This document shows positions 13,963 through 16,963 of a stretch of 16,963 nt of DNA, piece by piece (within the stretch, counting starts at the first letter, position 1; every line of letters starts with the position of its first letter). The translations under genes and the position numbers were made by a program. Under the pieces are notes generated by a model, which searched no databases, had not been told where the DNA came from, and saw nothing but the letters and a program-made list of their open reading frames with translations. Source of the DNA: Gammaproteobacteria bacterium (lineage in GTDB: Bacteria; Pseudomonadota; Gammaproteobacteria; Steroidobacterales; SZUA-146); the NCBI GenBank assembly GCA_013002925.1, contig JABDLQ010000394.1:1-16963 (forward strand), written 5' to 3'.

Positions 13963-14499
13963 TTAGTGATCCAGAGTGATTTTGTCAGCCAAAAGTTCCC
14001 GTTCACGACTGGCACGATTAACAAAGTACGCACTGACCGCGACACCGGACAAGGCTGCTACCATGCCGGCCATGGTCGGCACGGTGGCAAACGACACGCC
14101 AGCTGCCATTGATCGCACATTGCCTGAACCTGACAAGGCCATCGTCTCGAACACTTTGATCATGCCGGTCACTGTTCCTAACAAACCCAGCAACGGACAC
14201 AGCGCTACGGAAGTCTGAATGAGTGGCACGTTGCGATCGAGTTCCTGCCCTACGGCAGACACCAGTCGCTCACGCACCTGGTGTGCATGCCATGATTCAC
14301 GTTCTTTACGATTTTCCCAGTAGGTCTGCACTGCCAACGCAATTTTTGGATAACGTCTGCGGTAAAAGATTATGCGTTCAAAAATCAGGGTCCACATGAA
14401 GATCAGGACCCCGGCAATCAAATACAACACATTACCGCCAAGTTCGAAAAAATCCCGAACCGAGGCCAGCGCTGGTATGTAATAAAACAAAGTGTCCAT
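13963..14499 (-). CDS. exbB2: ExbB2-type MotA/TolQ/ExbB proton-channel protein
   Basis: A 178-aa inner-membrane protein with three hydrophobic segments (about 22-45, 93-115 and 136-161). The conserved channel motif CPLLGLLGTVTGMIKVFETM (101-120) and the region GVSFATVPTMAGMVAALSG (134-152) place it in the ExbB/TolQ family; T142 probably matches the conserved channel threonine. It is shorter than E. coli ExbB (244), as ExbB2-type proteins are. GGAG lies five bases before the ATG, and the preceding ttpC-like gene ends 10 bases upstream. Confidence 0.94.
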   Translation of the reverse strand: MDTLFYYIPALASVRDFFELGGNVLYLIAGVLIFMWTLIFERIIFYRRRYPKIALAVQTYWENRKERESWHAHQVRERLVSAVGQELDRNVPLIQTSVALCPLLGLLGTVTGMIKVFETMALSGSGNVRSMAAGVSFATVPTMAGMVAALSGVAVSAYFVNRASRERELLADKITLDH

Positions 14500-14509
14500 T
14501 GCTACTCCG

Positions 14510-15886
14510 CTATTGGTTTGCGTGCGCCTGCTCGGCGCGTTCCGCCACCATGCCCGATGCCTGCTCGTTCAGGACCTGGCTGACACGCTTGGCACGAGAC
14601 GCAACGATGGTATGCAAAAACACCATCGGAATGGCTACCGTGAGACCCAGCACCGTGGTCACCAGAGCCTGGGAAATACCGCCAGCCATGAGCTTCGGAT
14701 CACCGGTACCGTGCAACGTAATTTGCTGGAACGTCTGGATCATACCCGTCACCGTACCCAGCAGACCCATCAGCGGGGCAACCACTGCGATAATCTTCAG
14801 AATCGGCACCAGTTTATTTAGCTTCGGTGTCTCCTTGACAATCGCCTCACTGAGTTTAAGTTCCATGGTTTCAACGTCCGCTGTCGGGTTGTCCTGATAA
14901 ACCTTCAGTACGTGACCCAGCGGGTTGTTGCCTGGATTGTCGATGTTTTTGATCTGCCGGTTAACCGCTCCGGATACACCAACGAGCACAATCAGGCGCC
15001 ACAGGGCCAACAGGACACCGACGATACCAACACCCACAATGATATAGCCGACGATTCCGCCTTCGTGGAATTTCTCTTTCAGCGTCGGTGATTTGACCAG
15101 GTCAGCCATCAGGGCACCACGGGAAGGATCCAGTGGAAACGCCGTCAGACCCGAGGTTGCATTTTCCAGGTCCTCCGCCCGACTCAAAAAGCGGGCTTTT
15201 GGTTGACGGGCCAGTAACTGCAGCTTATTCGCATCGGCGTTGTAATACAGAAACTGACCGTCAGCGACTGCATTGAACACACCCACGCGGGTCACTTCGG
15301 CATTTCGATCCGTTCCATCGGTGTTAATGATGGTGGAATTGAACTTGGTCACTTTTCCTGTTTCTACCATTTCCCGGTAAATTTCGTACCACAGCGTTTC
15401 GATGTCTTCCATCGATGCCAGTCGATTGGTCTGACCCACCTTTTGCGCCAACTCCGTCATAAACTGCGAGCGCTCCGGGAATTGGGCCTGGGTCATCGAG
15501 CTATTGAAGTTGGCTCGTGAATCACCGGCCACCTGCTGGATCACACCAAACAGTTCTTTGAGATCGCCCAGCCTGTCCTGCACTGCCTGCTCAAGCTCAA
15601 TAATTTCATTGTCATTGGCTTCAAAGAGTGCATCAAGGTCTTTGGAACGCTGCTCTTCACGCTGCTGTTCTGCTTTGGCCTCGGCAACCTTGGCAGCCTG
15701 GGTAGCCCGTTCGGCGCGAAATTTTGCCAGGCGTTGTTCATTGATCTGTGCGTCGCGGGCACGACCGCTACGAACCTGCTGCAGGAGCTGGTCAACATCA
15801 ATGGCCGTCGCGGCCTGTACATCAGGAACTGAAAAGCCAAGAACTGCGGTGGTAACGGCCGCTGCAATTATGATTAATTTTTTCAT
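14510..15886 (-). CDS. ttpC: TtpC-like large ExbB-family protein
   Basis: A 458-aa MotA/TolQ/ExbB protein with a large periplasmic N-terminal part. Residues 1-25 are a signal peptide (ending DVQA). Residues about 45-120 are charged and rich in Ala, Glu, Gln and Arg, predicted coiled coil. Three membrane segments follow at about 277-304, 360-385 and 403-430, the second with the family motif PLMGLLGTVTGMIQTFQQIT (371-390). This layout matches TtpC, the extra protein needed by TonB2 systems in Vibrio for iron-siderophore uptake. It starts seven bases after the DUF3450 stop, using a GGAG within the end of that gene. In this operon it would work with ExbB2, ExbD2 and TonB2. Confidence 0.9.
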   Translation of the reverse strand: MKKLIIIAAAVTTAVLGFSVPDVQAATAIDVDQLLQQVRSGRARDAQINEQRLAKFRAERATQAAKVAEAKAEQQREEQRSKDLDALFEANDNEIIELEQAVQDRLGDLKELFGVIQQVAGDSRANFNSSMTQAQFPERSQFMTELAQKVGQTNRLASMEDIETLWYEIYREMVETGKVTKFNSTIINTDGTDRNAEVTRVGVFNAVADGQFLYYNADANKLQLLARQPKARFLSRAEDLENATSGLTAFPLDPSRGALMADLVKSPTLKEKFHEGGIVGYIIVGVGIVGVLLALWRLIVLVGVSGAVNRQIKNIDNPGNNPLGHVLKVYQDNPTADVETMELKLSEAIVKETPKLNKLVPILKIIAVVAPLMGLLGTVTGMIQTFQQITLHGTGDPKLMAGGISQALVTTVLGLTVAIPMVFLHTIVASRAKRVSQVLNEQASGMVAERAEQAHANQ

Positions 15887-15893
15887 GATTTAA

Positions 15894-16664
15894 TTACTCC
15901 GAAGCCGAGGAAGCCGGGCCGATAGGCACCACCAAAAGATCAGGCACCGCCTCTTTGCGGGCAATCTTGATGCCCTGCTTTACAGCGATCTGGTAAGTTG
16001 AATTGGGGACTTCAACGAAGGTCCCGTTTTCTTTGCTCCAGGCTCCTGTTTTGCTGCCGTCAGCATTCTGATACAAAAGCGCAACGCGGCCGACCCGCAG
16101 AAACTCAACATTCACATCCGTATCGGGGACCTGTCCGTTGTAGGTTTCGATTGTGCGACCGTATTCGGTTTCGATGTCGTAGGCTTCCATGATGTTGCGA
16201 AATTTCTCAGCAACTGTGACATCCGCCCGTTCCAGCGTATTGCGTAACCGCGTTATCCGCCCGGTGCGCTCTTCCACCAGAAATGGCACATCCACCTTTA
16301 TAAAATCTTCGAGCCCATCGATCATTCGCACCATCAGTGGCACGATTTGTTTCTCGATGTTATCGATCTTTACGAGAGAGTCACGGAGAATATCTTTTTC
16401 CATCTCCTGATTGTCGATTTGCTTTTGCAGCAGGTTGTTGAACACTTTCATACCATCAACCACTTTCATGGTGTTCTTGTATTCATTCAACATCTCTATA
16501 GCAGCATCAGCGGCTTGTTCAACCTGACGTTGAGCGCGCGCAGCTGCATCCGCACGGGATTCACCCTGCGCCAGCATTTGCGCCACTGTGGCACCCCACG
16601 CATACGAAGGCGTTACCAATATAGCGGCAAGTAAACACCGCGAAATTACTTTCATCGTTCTCAT
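15894..16664 (-). CDS. DUF3450 family periplasmic protein
   Basis: A 256-aa protein, first gene of the TonB2-type operon. A signal peptide spans residues 1-24 (SRCLLAAILVTPSYAWG). The mature part is a long alpha-helical, coiled-coil-rich segment (QRQVEQAADAAIEMLNEY and onward), then VDVPFLVEERTGR (124-136), a segment that recurs in DUF3450 proteins, and a short beta-rich end (VGRVALLYQN, 181-190). Function is not established; co-occurrence with TtpC/ExbB2/ExbD2/TonB2 suggests a periplasmic partner of the complex. I chose ATG at 16664 because AGAGAG lies nine bases upstream; the ATG at 16655 has none, and 20 further in-frame codons upstream break the signal peptide. Confidence 0.88.
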   Translation of the reverse strand: MRTMKVISRCLLAAILVTPSYAWGATVAQMLAQGESRADAAARAQRQVEQAADAAIEMLNEYKNTMKVVDGMKVFNNLLQKQIDNQEMEKDILRDSLVKIDNIEKQIVPLMVRMIDGLEDFIKVDVPFLVEERTGRITRLRNTLERADVTVAEKFRNIMEAYDIETEYGRTIETYNGQVPDTDVNVEFLRVGRVALLYQNADGSKTGAWSKENGTFVEVPNSTYQIAVKQGIKIARKEAVPDLLVVPIGPASSASE

Positions 16665-16963
16665 ACTAGTGCTCTCTGTTTGAACTTGAGTTTGGATGGA
16701 TTTCGCTAGATCCGGATTCATCATAGGTTCCGCGCCCTGCTTCCCAGTCTGTACCCAGGGGAGTATCGCAGGATCGGTTATCCTAATTCGTTCAAATAAA
16801 TTATCAACTTCGCATGACTAATGCACCCCCCGCGGAATTCTGCCGCCCGTACTGATTCCGTTTGCCCAATTTGCAATCCATCAGCCCCTGTCTTTATTTT
16901 GCGATGCAACAACCCATCAACTGATGCTTAACTGTTTTACACAAAACACCATTATTTACCGCA
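16665..16963. other. Non-coding upstream region of the TonB2-type operon
   Basis: These 299 bases to the window edge hold no gene I can support. Besides the promoter candidate there is a small inverted repeat, TGTTTT (16933-16938) and AAAACA (16943-16948) around ACAC, of the size of a repressor operator but without known identity. Confidence 0.5.
16780..16807 (-). promoter_or_regulatory. Candidate promoter of the TonB2-type operon
   Basis: On the minus strand TTGATA (16807-16802, 5 of 6 to the -35 consensus) is followed after 16 bases by TAGGAT (16785-16780, 4 of 6 to the -10 consensus). A leader of about 110 bases would precede the DUF3450 start. The A/T-rich sequence just after the -35 has only weak similarity to a Fur box, so iron control is not supported by the sequence alone. 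Confidence 0.35.

Noticed and set aside
16786..16807. Fur box at the TonB2-type operon promoter
   Set aside because: Only one GATAAT-like hexamer is clear on the minus strand; neighbouring hexamers fit poorly.

Overview
The window reads as a chromosomal segment of a Gram-negative gammaproteobacterium, probably an environmental or marine lineage; this is inferred from gene content and was not searched. The main pointer is a DUF3450 / TtpC / ExbB2 / ExbD2 / TonB2 / TPR operon of the kind known from Vibrio, Shewanella and relatives, together with a Bcr/CflA-type drug exporter and secreted c-type-haem proteins. The unexpected feature for this background is a mevalonate-pathway operon, because most gammaproteobacteria make isoprenoids by the methylerythritol phosphate (MEP) route.

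Layout. Bases 1-119 hold the C-terminal end of a truncated gene. Bases 120-520 are non-coding and carry three perfect 13-bp tandem repeats. A secreted protein (521-2203) combines a CxxCH motif, an EF-hand-like loop and a right-handed parallel beta-helix that contains a second CxxCH. Convergent to it, on the minus strand, lies the mevalonate operon in transcription order: diphosphomevalonate decarboxylase (mvaD, 7575-6568), a possible 48-aa bridging ORF (6571-6425), phosphomevalonate kinase (6428-5376), a single-chain HMG-CoA reductase-mevalonate kinase fusion (5250-2917), and type I IPP isomerase (2920-2366, TTG start overlapping the fusion's stop). Diverging from mvaD is a plus-strand pair: farnesyl diphosphate synthase (7761-8684) and a glyoxalase II-like metallo-hydrolase (8699-9490).

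These genes cover every step from HMG-CoA to farnesyl diphosphate: HMG-CoA to mevalonate to mevalonate-5-phosphate (both in one polypeptide), then mevalonate-5-diphosphate, IPP, DMAPP and FPP. HMG-CoA synthase and acetoacetyl-CoA thiolase are not in the window and must be encoded elsewhere. In many gammaproteobacteria ispA sits in an xseB-ispA-dxs cluster; here FPP synthase has mevalonate genes as neighbours and neither xseB nor dxs is seen.

The rest: a small secreted protein of unknown function (9944-9603), a divergent Bcr/CflA family MFS exporter (10058-11266), a bidirectional intrinsic terminator (11431-11459), and the six-gene TonB2-type energy-transduction operon on the minus strand (16664-11505), tightly spaced with stop/start contacts and likely driven from a promoter near 16780-16807. 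No RNA genes, insertion sequences, CRISPR arrays or attachment sites were seen.

The strongest candidates for something under-described are the HMGR-MVK fusion with a histidine at the position equivalent to the cofactor-specifying Asp146 of Pseudomonas mevalonii HMGR, the tiny ORF that exactly bridges mvaD and the phosphomevalonate kinase gene, and the haem-motif / beta-helix hybrid protein.
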